Source: Mayamaea pseudoterrestris
Lineage: Eukaryota; Bacillariophyta; Bacillariophyceae; Sellaphorales; Sellaphoraceae
Assembly (NCBI GenBank): GCA_027923505.1
Contig: BROI01000008.1
Span: 1,054,001 to 1,118,000, forward strand
Length of the DNA: 64,000 nt
Reading direction: 5' to 3'
Shown: piece after piece, positions 46,531 through 60,088 of the stretch
Position numbering within the stretch: position 1 is the first letter of the stretch
How the letters are laid out: the number at the start of each line of letters is the position of its first letter
Notes under the pieces: generated by a model
What the model saw: the letters and a program-made list of their open reading frames with translations, nothing else
Told to the model about the DNA's origin: nothing
Databases searched by the model: none
Made by a program: the position numbers and the translations under genes

Positions 46531-49500
46531 ACCATGGCATGCTCAGAATCATGCTAGCAAGGTTGGATCATCACATAAATCCCAACTGAAACTTTGCTGT
46601 GTTTGGCACATGGAGCACCCTCCTTGTTTCAGTCTCAGTCACACCACAGCCACTGCCAGAATAGCTGCTGTTTTCAAAGTTCCGAGCCTTGGACCTTGTC
46701 AAGCACCTTCTGTGGATTGCAGTAACAGGTTCAGATTATTGCTGGCCAGGTTGCATCACTATACAAATCCCATCTGAAACTTTGATGTGGTGGAACCACT
46801 TGGAGGAACCTACTAGCTATATTCATGCTTGACCACTGGCTGACTGGCTTCCAAATTGGAACATCTCAACCTTTGACTTTGTCAAACATCTTATCCTGAT
46901 TGCCATGGCATGCTCAGAATCATGCTAGCAAGGTTGGATCATCACATAAACCCCATCTGAAACTTTGCTGTGTTTGGCACATGGAACACCCTACTTGATT
47001 CAGTCGCATTCACACCACAGCCACTGCCAGAATAGCTGCTGTTTTCAAAGTTCCAAGCCTTCAACCTTGTGAAACACCTTCTGTGGATTGCAGTAGCAGG
47101 TTCAGAATCTTGCTGGCCAGGTTGCATCACTATACAAATTCCATCTGAAACTATGATGTGGTGGAACCACTTGGAGGAACCTACTTGCTATATTCACGCT
47201 TGACCACTGGCTGACTGGCTTCCAAATTGGAACATCTCAACCTTTGACTTTGTCAAACATCTTATCCTAATTGCCATGGCATGCTCAGAATCATGCTAGC
47301 AAGGTTGGATCATCACATAAATCCCAACTGAAACTTTGCTGTGTTTGGCACATGGAGCACCCTACTTGTTTCAGTCTCAGTCACACCACAGCCACTGCCA
47401 GAATAGCTGCTGTTTTCAAAGTTCCAAGTCTTGGACCTTGTCAAGCACCTTATGAGGATTGCAGTAGCAGGTTCAGATTCTTGCTGGCCAGGTTGCATCA
47501 CTATACAAATCCCATCTGAAACTTTGATGTGGTGGAACCACTTGGAGGAACCTACTTGCTATATTCACACTTGACCACTGGCTGACTGGCTTCCAAATTG
47601 GAACATCTCAACCTTTGACTTTGTCAAACATCTTATCCTGATTGCCATGCCATGCTCAGAATCATGCTAGCAAGGTTGGATCATCACAAAAATCCCAACT
47701 GAAACTTTGCTGTGTTTGGCACATGGAGCACCCTACTTGTTTCAGTCTCAGTCACACCCCAGCCACTGCCAGAATAGCTGCTGTTTTCAAAGTTTCAAGC
47801 CTTGGACCTTGTCAAGCACCTTCTGTGGAATGCAGTAGCAGGTTCAGAATCTTGCTGGCCAGGTTGCATCACTATACAAATCCCATCTGAAACTTTGATG
47901 TGGTGGAACCACTTGGAGAAACCTACTTGCTATATTCACGCATAACCACCAACTGACTGGCTTCCAAATTGGAACATCTCAACCTTTGACTTTGTCAAAC
48001 ATCTTATCCTGATTGCCATGGCATGCTCAGAATCATGCTAGCAAGGTTGGATCATCACATAAATCCCATCTGAAACTTTGCTGTGTTTGGCACATGGAAC
48101 ACCCTACTTGATTCAGTCGCATTCACACCACAGCCACTGCCAGAATAGCTGCTGTTTTCAAAGTTCCAAGCCTTCAACCTTGTGAAACACCTTCTGTGGA
48201 TTGCAGTAGCAGGTTCAGAATCTTGCTGGCCAGGTTGCATCACTATACAAATTCCATCTGAAACTATGATGTGGTGGAACCACTTGGAGGAACCTACTTG
48301 CTATATTCACGCTTGACCACTGGCTGACTGGCTTCCAAATTGGAACATCTCAACCTTTGACTTTGTCAAACATCTTATCCTAATTGCCATGGCATGCTCA
48401 GAATCATGCTAGCAAGGTTGGATCATCACATAAATCCCAACTGAAACTTTGCTGTGTTTGGCACATGGAGCACCCTACTTGTTTCAGTCTCAGTCACACC
48501 ACAGCCACTGCCAGAATAGCTGCTGTTTTCAAAGTTCCAAGCCTTGGACCTTGTCAAGCACCTTCTGCGGATTGCAGTAGCAGGTTCAGATTCTTGCTGG
48601 CCAGGTTGCATCACTATACAAATCCCATCTGAAACTTTGATGTGGTGGAACCACTTGGAGGAACCTACTTGCTATATTCACACTTGACCACTGGCTGACT
48701 GGCTTCCAAATTGGAACATCTCAACCTTTGACTTTGTCAGACATCTTATCCTGATTGCCATGCCATGCTCAGAATCATGCTAGCAAGGTTGGATCATCAC
48801 AAAAATCCCAACTGAAACTTTGCTGTGTTTGGCACATGGAGCACCCTACTTGTTTCAGTCTCAGTCACACCACAGCCACTGCCTGAATAGCTGCTGTTTT
48901 CAAAGTTCCAAGCCTTGGACCTTGTCAAGCACCTTCTGCAGATTGCAGTAGCAGGTTCAGATTCTTGCTGGCCAGGTTGCATCACTATACAAATCCCATC
49001 TGAAACTTTAAATGTGGTGGAACTACTTGTCGGAACCTACCTGCTATATTCATGCTTGACCACTGGCTGTCTGGCTTCCAAATTGGAACATCTCAACCTT
49101 TGACTTTGTCAAACATCTTATCCTGATTGCCATGGCATGGTCAGAATCATGCTAGCAAGGTTGGATCATCACATAAACCCCATCTGAAACTTTGCTGTGT
49201 TTGGCACATGGAACACCCTACTTGATTCAGTCGCATTCACACCACAGCCACTGCCAGAATAGCTGCTGTTTTCAAAGTTCCAAGCCTTGGACCTTGTCAA
49301 GCACCTTATGCGGATTGCAGTAGCAGGTTCAGAATCTTGCTGGCCAGGTTGCATCACTATACAAATATGAAACATAACACGAATCACACATAACCACCAC
49401 GTGACTGGCTTCCAAATTGGAACATCTCAACCTTTGACTTTGTCAAACATCTTATCCTGATTGCCATGGCATGCTCAGAATCATGCTAGCAAGGTTGGAT

Positions 49501-52500
49501 CATCACATAAATCCCAACTGAAACTTTGCTGTGTTTGGCACATGGAGCACCCTCCTTGTTTCAGTCTCAGTCACACCACAGCCACTGCCAGAATAGCTGC
49601 TGTTTTCAAAGTTCCGAGCCTTGGACCTTGTCAAGCACCTTCAGTGGATTGCAGTAACAGGTTCAGATTATTGCTGGCCAGGTTGCATCACTATACAAAT
49701 CCCATCTGAAACTTTGATGTGGTGGAACCACTTGGAGGAACCTACTAGCTATATTCACGCTTGACCACTGGCTGACTGGCCTCCAAATTGGAACATCTCA
49801 ACCTTTGACTTTGTCAAACATCTTATCCTGATTGCCATGGCATGCTCAGAATCATGCTAGCAAGGTTGGATCATCACATAAACCCCATCTGAAACTTTGC
49901 TGAGTTTGGCACATGGAGCACCCTCCTTGTTTCAGTCTCAGTCACACCACAGCCACTGCCAGAATAGCTGCTGTTTTCAAAGTTCCAAGCCTTGGACCTT
50001 GTCAAGCACCTTCTGCGGATTGCAGTAGCAGGTTCAGATTCTTGCTGGCCAGGTTGCATCACTATACAAATCCCATCTGAAACTTTAAATGTGGTGGAAC
50101 TACTTGTCGGAACCTACCTGCTATATTCATGCTTGACCACTGGCTGACTGGCTTCCAAATTGGAACATCTCAACCTTTGACTTTGTCAAACATCTTATCC
50201 TGATTGCCATGGCATGCTCAGAATCATGCTAGCAAAGTTGGATCATCACATAAATCCCAACTGAAACTTTGCTGTGTTTGGCACATGGAGCACCCTACTT
50301 GTTTCAGTCTCAGTCACACCACAGCCACTGCCAGAATAGCTGCTGTTTTCAAAGTTCCAAGCCTTGGACCTTGTCAAGCACCTTCTGCGGATTGCAGTAG
50401 CAGGTTCAGATTCTTGCTGGCCAGGTTGCATCACTATACAAAGTCCATCTGAAACTTTGATGTGGTGGAACCACTTGGAGGAACCTACTAGCTATATTCA
50501 CGCTTGACCACTGGCTGACTGGCTTCCAAATTGGAACATCTCAACCTTTGACTTTGTCAAACATCTTATCCTGATTGCCATGGCATGCTCGGAATCATGC
50601 TAGCAAGGTTGGATCATCACATAAATCCCAACTGAAACTTTGCTGTGTTTGGCACATGGAGCACCCTACTTGTTTCAGTCTCAGTCACACCACAGCCAAT
50701 GCCAGAATAGCTGCTGTTTTCAAAGTTCCAAGCCTTGGACCTTGTGAAGCACCTTCTGTGGATTGCAGTAGCAGGTTCAGGTTCTTGCTGGCTAGGTTGC
50801 ATCACTATACAAATCCCATCTGAAACTATGATGTGGTGGAACCACTTGTAGGAACCACTTGTAGGAACCTACTTGCTATATTCACGCATAACTACCGACT
50901 GACTGGCTTCAAAATTGGAACATCTCAACCTTTGACTTTGTCAAACATCTTATCCTGATTGCCATGGCATGCACAGAATCATGCTAGCAAGATTGGATCA
51001 TCACATAAATCCCAACTGAAACTTTGCTGTGTTTGGCACATGGAACACCCTACTTGTTTTAGTCTCAGTCACACCACAGCCACTGCCAGAATGGCTGCTG
51101 TTTTTAAAGTTCCAAGCCTTGGACCTTGTCAAGCACCCTCTGCAGATTGCAGTAGCAGGTTCAGAATCTTGCTGGCCAGGTTGCATCACTATACAAATCC
51201 CATCTGAAACTTTGATGTGGTGGAACCACTTGTAGGAACCTACTTGCTTTATTCACGCTTAACCACTGGCTGACTGGCTTCCAAACTGAAACATCTCAAC
51301 CTTTGACTTTGTCAAACATCTTATCCTGATTGCCATGGCATGCACAGAATCATGCTAGCAAGGTTGGATCATCACATAAATCCCAACTGAAACTTTGCTG
51401 AGTTTGGCACATGGAGCACCCTCCTTGTTTCAGTCTCAGTCACACCACAGCCACTGCCAGAATAGCTGCTGTTTTCAAAGTTCCAAGCCTTGGACCTTGT
51501 CAAGCACCTTCTGCGGATTGCAGTAGCAGGTTCAGAATCTTGCTGGCCAGGTTGCATCACTATACAAACCCCATCTGAAACTTTGATGTGGTGGAACCAC
51601 TTGTAGGAACCTACTTGCTATATTCACGCATAACCACCGACTGACTGGCTTAAAAATTGGAACATCTCAACCTTTGACTTTGTCAAACATCTTATCCTGA
51701 TTGCCATGCCATGCTCAGAATCATGCTAGCAAGGTTGGATCATCACATAAATCCCAACTGAAACTTTGCTGTGTTTGGCACATGGAGCACCCTACTTGTT
51801 TCAGTCTCAGTCACACCACAGCCACTGCCAGAATAGCTGCTGTTTTCAAAGTTCCAAGCCTTGGACCTTGTCAAGCACCTTCTGCGGATTGCAGTAGCAG
51901 GTTCAGAATCTTGCTGGCCAGGTTGCATCACTATACAAATTCCATCTGAAACTTTGATGTGGTGGAACCACTTGTAGGAACCTACTTGCTATATTCACGC
52001 ATAACCACCGACTGACTGGCTTCCAAATTGGAACATCTCAACCTTGGACTTTGTCAAACATCTTATCCTGATTGCCATGGCATGCTCAGAATCATGCTAG
52101 CAAGGTTGGATCATCACATAAATCCCAACTGAAACTTTGCTGTGTTTGGCACATGGAGCACCCTACTTGTTTCAGTCTCAGTCACATCACAGCCACTGCC
52201 AGAATAGCTGCTGTTTTCAAAGTTCCAAGCCTTGGACCTTGTCAAGCACCATCTGCGGACTGCAGTAGCAGGTTCAGATTCTTGCTGGCCAGGTTGCATC
52301 ACTATACAAATCCCATCTGAAACTTTGATGTGGTGGAACCACTTGTAGGAACCTACTTGCTTTATTCACGCATAACCACTGGCTGACTGGCTTCCAAATT
52401 GGAACATCTCAACGTTTGACTTTGTCAAACATCTTATCCTGATTGCCATGGCATGCTCAGAATCATCATGCTAGCAAGGTTGGATCATCACATAAATCCC

Positions 52501-55500
52501 AACTGAAACTTTGCTGTGTTTGGCACATGGAGCACCCTCCTTGTTTCAGTCTCAGTCACACCACAGCCACTGCCAGAATAGCTGCTGTTTTCAAAGTTCC
52601 AAGCCTTGGACCTTGTCAAGCACCTTCAGTGGATTGCAGTAGCAGGTTCAGATTCTTGCTGGCCAGGTTGCATCACTATACAAATCCCATCTGAAACTTT
52701 GATGTGGTGGAACCACTTGTAGGAACCTACTAGCTATATTAACGCTTGACCACCGACTGACTGGCTTCCAAATTGGAACATCTCACCCTTTGACTTTGTC
52801 AAACATCTTATGCTGATTGCCATGGCATGCTCAGAATCATCATGCTAGCAAGGTTGGATCATCACATAAATCCCAACTGAAACTTTGCTGTGTTTGGCAC
52901 ATGGAACACCCTACTTGTTTCAGTCTCAGTCACACCACAGCCACTGCCAGAATAGCTGCTGTTTTCAAAGTTCCAAGCCTTGGACCTTGTCAAGCACCTT
53001 CTGTGGACTGCAGTAGCAGGTTCAGAATCTTGCTGGCCAGGTTGCATCACTATACAAATCCCATCTGAAACTTTGATGTGGTGGAACCACTTGTAGGAAC
53101 CTACTTGCTATATTCACGCTTGACCACTGGCTGACTGGCTTCCAAATTGAAACATCTCAACATTTGACTTTGTCAAACATCTTATCCTAATTGCCATGGC
53201 ATGCTCAGAATCATGCTAGCAAGGTTGGATCATCAAATAAATCCCAACTGAAACTTTGCTGTGTTTGGCACATGGAGCACCCTACTTGTTTCAGTCTCAG
53301 TCACACCACAGCCACTGCCAGAATAGCTGCTGTTTTCAAAGTTCCAAGCCTTCAACCTTGTTAAGCACCTTCTGGGGAATGCAGTAGCAGGTTCAGAATC
53401 TTGCTGGCCAGGTTGCATCACTATACAAAGTCCATCTGAAACTTTGATGTGGTGGAACCACTTGTAGGAACCTACTTGCTATATTCACGCTTGACCACTG
53501 GCTGACTGGCTTCCAAATTGGAACATCTCAACATTTGACTTTGTCAAACATCTTATCCTGATTGCCATGGCATGCTCAGAATCATGCTAGCAAGGTTGGA
53601 TCATCACATAAATCCCAACTGAAACTTTGCTGTGTTTGGCACATGGAGCACCCTCCTAGTTTCAGTCTCAGTCACACCACAGCCACTGCCAGAATAGCTG
53701 CTGTTTTCAAAGTTCCAAGCCTTGGACCTTGTCAAGCACCATCTGTGGACTGCAGTAGCAGGTTCAGATTCCTGCTGGCCAGGTTGCATCACTATACAAA
53801 TCCCATCTGAAACTTTGATGTGGTGGAACCACTTGTAGGAACCTACTTGCTATATTCACGCTTAACCACTGGCTGACTGGCTTCCAAATTGGAACATCTC
53901 AACATTTGACTATGTCAAACATCTTATCCTGATTGCCATGGCATGCTCAGAATCATGCTAGCAAGGTTGGATCATCACATAAATCCCAACTGAAACTTTG
54001 CTGTGTTTGGCACATGGAACACCCTACTTGATTCAGTCGCATTCACACCACAGCCACTGCCAGAATAGCTGCTGTTTTCAAAGTTCCAAGCCTTCAACCT
54101 TGTCAAGCACCCTCTGCGGATTCCAGTAGCAGGTTCAGATTATTGCTGGCCAGGTTGCATCACTATACAAATCCAATCTGAATTTTTTATGTGGTGGAAC
54201 CACTTGTAGGAACCTACTAGCTATATTCACGCTTGACCACTGGCTGACTGGCTTCAAAATTGGAACATCTCAACCTTTGACTTTGTCAAACATCTTATCC
54301 TGATTGCCATGGCATGCTCAGAATCATGCTAGCAAGGTTGGATCATCACATAAACCCCATCTGAAACTTTGCTGTGTTTGGCACATGCAACACCCTACTT
54401 GATTCAGTCGCATTCACACCACAGCCACTGCCAGAATAGCTGCTGTTTTCAAAGTTCCAAGCCTTCAACCTTGTGAAACACCTTCTGTGGATTGCAGTAG
54501 CAGGTTCAGAATCTTGCTGGCCAGGTTGCATCACTATACAAATTCCATCTGAAACTTTGATGTGGTGGAACCACTTGGAGGAACCTACTTGCTATATTCA
54601 CACTTGACCACTGGCTGACTGGCTTCCAAATTGGAACATCTCAACCTTTGACTTTGTCAAACATCTTATCCTGATTGCCATGGCATGCTCAGAATCATGC
54701 TAGCAAGGTTGGATCATCACATAAATCCCAACTGAAACTTTGCTGTGTTTGGCACATGGAGCACCCTACTTGTTTCAGTCTCAGTCACACCACAGCCACT
54801 GCCAGAATAGCTGCTGTTTTCAAAGTTCCAAGCCTTGGACCTTGTCAAGCACCTTCTGCGAATTGCAGTAGCAGGTTCAGATTCTTGCTGGCCAGGTTGC
54901 ATCACTATACAAATTCCATCTGAAACATTGATGTGGTGGAACCACTTGGAGGAACCTACTTGCTATATTCACGCTTGACCACTGGCTGACTGGCTTCCAA
55001 ATTGGAACATCTCAACCTTTGACTTTGTCAAACATCTTATCCTAATTGCCATGGCATGCTCAGAATCATGCTAGCAAGGTTGGATCATCACATAAACCCC
55101 ATCTGAAACTTTGCTGTGTTTGGCACATGCAACACCCTACTTGATTCAGTCGCATTCACACCACAGCCACTGCCAGAATAGCTGCTGTTTTCAAAGTTCC
55201 AAGCCTTCAACCTTGTGAAACACCTTCTGTGGATTGCAGTAGCAGGTTCAGAATCTTGCTGGCCAGGTTGCATCACTATACAAATTCCATCTGAAACTTT
55301 GATGTGGTGGAACCACTTGGAGGAACCTACTTGCTATATTCACACTTGACCACTGGCTGACTGGCTTCCAAATTGGAACATCTCAACCTTGGACTTTGTC
55401 AAACATCTTATCCTGATTGCCATGGCATGCTCAGAATCATGCTAGCAAGGTTGGATCATCACATAAATCCCAACTGAAACTTTGCTGTGTTTGGCACATG

Positions 55501-58500
55501 GAGCACCCTACTTGTTTCAGTCTCAGTCACACCACAGCCACTGCCAGAATAGCTGCTGTTTTCAAAGTTCCTAGCCTTGGACCTTGTCAAGCACCTTCTG
55601 CGAATTGCAGTAGCAGGTTCAGAGTCTTGCTGGCCAGGTTGCATCACTATACAAAGTCCATCTGAAACATTGATGTGGTGGAACCACTTGGAGGAACCTA
55701 CATGCTATATTAACGCTTGACCACTGGCTGACTGGCTTCCAAATTGGAACATCTCAACCTTTGACTTTGTCAAACATCTTATCCTGATTGCCATGGCATG
55801 CTCGGAATCATGCTAGCAAGGTTGGATCATCACATAAATCCCAACTGAAACTTTGCTGTGTTTGGCACATGGAGCACCCTACTTGTTTCAGTCTCAGTCA
55901 CACCACAGCCACTGCCAGAATAGCTGCTGTTTTCAAAGTTCCAAGCCTTGGACCTTGTCAAGCACCTTCTGTGGACTTGCAGTAGCAGGTTCAGAATCTT
56001 GCTGGCCAGGTTGCATCACTATACAAATCCCATCTGAAACTTTGATGTGGTGGAACCACTTGTCGGAACCTACTTGCTATATTCACAAATAACCACCAAC
56101 TGACTGGCTTCAAAATTGGAACATCTCAACCTTGGACTTTGACAAACATCTTATCCTGATTGTCATGGCATGCTCAGAATCATGCTAGCAAGGTTGGATC
56201 ATCACATAAATCCCAACTGAAACTTTGCTGTGTTTGGCACATGGAACACCCTACTTGTTTCAGTCTCAGTCACACCACAGCCACTGCCAGAATAGCTGCT
56301 GTTTTCAAAGTTCCTAGCCTTGGACCTTGTGAAGCACCTTCTGTGGATTGCAGTAGCAGGTTCAGAGTCTTGCTGGCCAGGTCGCATCACTATACAAATC
56401 CCATCTGAAACTTTGATGTGGTGGAACCACTTGGAGAAACCTACTTGCTATATTCACGCATGACCACTGGCTGACTGGCTTCCAAATTGGAACATCTCAA
56501 CATTTGACTTTGTCAAACATCTTATCCTGATTGCCATGGCATGCACAGAATCATGCTAGCAAGGTTGGATCATCACATAAATCCCAACTGAAACTTTGCT
56601 GAGTTTGGCACATGGAACACCCTACTTGTTTCAGTCTCAGTCACACCACAGCCACTGCCAGAATAGCTGCTGTTTTCAAAGTTCCAAGCCTTGGACCTTG
56701 TCAAGCACCTTCTGCGGATTGCAGTAGCAGGTTCAGATTATTGCTGGCCAGGTTGCATCACTATACAAATCCCATCTGAAACACTTTGATGTGGTGGAAC
56801 CACTTGGAGAAACCTACTTGCTATATTCACGCATAACCACCGACTGACTGGCTTCAAAATTGGAACATCTCAACCTTTGACTTTGTCAAACATCTTATCC
56901 TGATTGCCATGGCATGCACAGAATCATCATGCTAGCAAGATTGGATCATCACATAAATCCCAACTGAAACTTTGCTGAGTTTGGCACATGGAGCACCCTC
57001 CTTGTTTCAGTCTCAGTCACACCACAGCCACTGCCAGAATAGCTGCTGTTTTCAAAGTTCCAAGCCTTGGACCTTGTCAAGCACCTTCTGCGGATTGCAG
57101 TAGCAGGTTCAGATTCTTGCTGGCCAGGTTGCATCACTATACAAATCCCATCTGAAACTTTGATGTGGTGGAACCACTTGGAGAAACCTACTTGCTATAT
57201 TCACGCTTGACCACCGACTGACTGGTTTCCAAATTGGAACATCTCAACCTTGGGCTTTGACAAACATCTTATCCTGATTGCCATGGCATGCTCAGAATCA
57301 TGCTAGCAAGGTTGGATCATCACATAAATCCCAACTGAAACTTTGCTGTGTTTGGCACATGGAGCACCCTACTTGATTCAGTCTCAGTCACACCACAGCC
57401 ACTGCCAGAATAGCTGCTGTTTTCAAAGTTCCTAGCCTTGGACCTTGTGAAGCACCTTCTGTGGATTGCAGTAGCAGGTTCAGAGTCTTGCTGGCCAGGT
57501 CGCATCACTATACAAATCCCATCTGAAACTTTGATGTGGTGGAACCACTTGGAGAAACCTACTTGCTATATTCACGCATGACCACTGGCTGACTGGCTTC
57601 CAAATTGGAACATCTCAACATTTGACTTTGTCAAACATCTTATCCTGATTGCCATGGCATGCTCAGAATCATCATGCTAGCAAGGTTGGATCATCACATA
57701 AATCCCAACTGAAACTTTGCTGAGTTTGGCACATGGAGCACCCTCCTTGTTTCAGTCTCAGTCACACCACAGCCACTGCCAGAATAGCTGCTGTTTTCAA
57801 AGTTCCAAGCCTTGGACCTTGTCAAGCACCTTCTGCGGATTGCAGTAGCAGGTTCAGATTCTTGCTGGCCAGGTTGCATCACTATACAAATCCCATCTGA
57901 AACTTTGATGTGGTGGAACCACTTGGAGGAACCTACATGCTATATTCACGCTTGACCACTGGCTGACTGGCTTCCAAATTGGAACATCTCAACCTTGGAC
58001 TTTGTCAAACATCTTATCCTGATTGCCATGGCATGCTCAGAATCATGCTAGCAAGGTTGGATCATCACATAAATCCCAACTGAAACTTTGCTGTGTTTGG
58101 CACATGGAGCACCTTCCTTGTTTCAGTCTCAGTCACACCACAGCCACTGCCAGAATAGCTGCTGTTTTCAAAGTTCCAAGCCTTGGACCTTGTCAAGCAC
58201 CTTCTGCAGATTGCAGTAGCAGGTTCAGAATCTTGCTGGCCAGGTTGCATCACTATACAAATCCCATCTGAAACTTTGATGTGGTGGAACCACTTGTCGG
58301 AACCTACTTGCTATATTCACGAATAACCACCAACTGACTGGCTTCAAAATTGGAACATCTCAACCTTGGACTTTGACAAACATCTTATCCTGATTGCCAT
58401 GGCATGCTCAGAATCATCATGCTAGCAAGGTTGGATCATCACATAAATCCCAACTGAAACTTTGCTGTGTTTGGCACATGCAACACCCTACTTGTTTCAG

Positions 58501-58826
58501 TCTCAGTCACACCACAGCCACTGCCAGAATAGCTGCTGTTTTCAAAGTTCCAAGCCTTGGACCTTGTCAAGCACCTTCTGTGGACTTGCAGTAACAGGTT
58601 CAGATTATTGCTGGCCAGGTTGCATCACTATACAAATCCCATCTGAAACTTTGATGTGGTGGAACCACTTGGAGGAACCTACTTGCTATATTCACAAATA
58701 ACCACCAACTGACTGGCTTCCAAATTGGAACATCTCAACCTTTGACTTTGTCAAACATCTTATCCTGATTGCCATGGCATGCTCAGAATCATGCTAGCAA
58801 GGTTGGATCATCACATAAATCCCATT
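46531..58826 (+). repeat. 371-bp satellite array, right block (about 33 units)
   Basis: Same unit and orientation as the left block. Two monomer A variants alternate: one with GTTTCAGTCTCAGTCACACC and one with GATTCAGTCGCATTCACACC. The second recurs at 46942, 48055 and 49169, a three-dimer (1113-1114 bp) higher-order period, and at 54346 and 55088, a two-dimer (742 bp) period. Several units carry a 3-bp ATC insertion in AGAATCATCATGC (near 52463, 52837, 56925, 57670 and 58414), marking related units. The array stops at about 58826 within monomer A. Confidence 0.97.
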
Positions 58827-59219
58827 CCTCTTATGTTTGTTGATATTTTGAGCCAATGCTGTGGTGACTATCACCCCGATATCCACCAGCCTGTCTGCCA
58901 TGGTGGGACTGGGCAGATCCAATAACTCGTTGGATCTGCCAGCGGTGCACCTCAAGTGGCACTTCAGACTGCCAGAATGGCCTGCCAACTCTGGAATACT
59001 AAAGACATTATGTTTTATAATGGATAAGGATGATGCAAAGGCTTGTCACTAGGGGTGTGTAACCCATTCCTTTGCCATGAGACTCTGCACATTCCACAAA
59101 TGATTGAATGTGCCAGCGGTGCACCCTTTTTGGCTCAGGAATCATCTGTGTTGCCCGCGGAGCCCACCAATCCATTTCATTTCATGTTTGATGTCATGAT
59201 GGGCAAATGCGTTGGTCAG
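58827..59219. other. Low-copy spacer between satellite and inverted flanking repeat
   Basis: About 390 bp with no recognised gene. The 14-mer GCCAGCGGTGCACC appears near 58938 and 59112 (174 bp apart), with weak similarity around it. Short frames here look non-coding. Confidence 0.4.
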
Positions 59220-60088
59220 TTGCACCCAGAATGTCACGGCATCTGTGGGCTAAGACTGGTAAGAAGTTCTAACCAGTCACATCACAGTCTACTGGTTCAC
59301 CAGCCAGGCACACCATCTTGTAGCGCAACCTAAATAAAGATGTTGGCACCATTCTGGTGTGATTCGGGTGTATACATGGCATGTTGTATGGGCAAGTAAA
59401 TGTCACATCAGCAGCATGCTGAGACTGGTGACAACTTGTCACCAATCACATTGCAGTCTACTGAGACACCAGCCAGTCATACCATCTTGTAGCGCAGCCT
59501 GAAAAATGATGCTGTCATCATTCTGGTGTGATTTGGGTGTATGCATGGCATGTTATATGGGCAGTTGAATGTCACGGCATCTTTGGTTTGAGACTGGTAA
59601 GAAGTTCTCACCAGTCACATTGACGTCTACTGAGACACCAGCCAGGCATACCATCTTGTAGTGATCACTGAATAATGATGTTGGCACCATTCTGGTCTGA
59701 TTTGGGTGTATACATGGCACGTTATATGGGCAATTGAATGCCACGGCATCTATGAGCTGAGACTGGTGAGAGGTTCTCACCAGTCACATTGCAGCCTACT
59801 GAGACACCAGCCAGTCATACCATTTTGTAGCGCACACTGAATTAATGATGTTGGCACCATTATGGTGTGGTGGGGGTGTATACATGGCATGGTATATGAG
59901 CATTTGAATGTCCAGGCATCTGTGGGCTGAGACTGGTGACAAGTTGTCACCAATCACATTGCAGTCTGCTGAGACACCAGCCAGGCATACCAACTTATAG
60001 TGCAGCCTAAATGATGATGTTGGCACCATTCATGTGTAATTTGGGTGTATACATGGCATGTTATAGGGGCAATTGAATGTGCTGGCTG
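59220..60088 (-). repeat. 169-bp tandem repeat, right copy, inverted orientation
   Basis: Five units. The landmark GGCACCATTCTGGTGTGATT recurs, with variation, near 59343, 59512, 59682, 59851 and 60020 (169-170 bp steps). It is the reverse complement of the family at 23460-24032; for example, the CATCTTGTAGCGCA block matches the TGCGCTACAAGATG block there. Confidence 0.88.

Noticed and set aside
24289-58701. Recurrent small frames (62 codons minus, 77-83 codons plus) in nearly every satellite unit
   Set aside because: They repeat with the 371-bp period, exist on both strands of the same DNA, vary as the satellite varies, and have no family similarity or start context. They are a consequence of the unit sequence, not genes.
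24033-58826. Regularly spaced repeats as a CRISPR-like array
   Set aside because: The whole 371-bp unit is repeated, with no unique spacers; this is eukaryotic satellite DNA.
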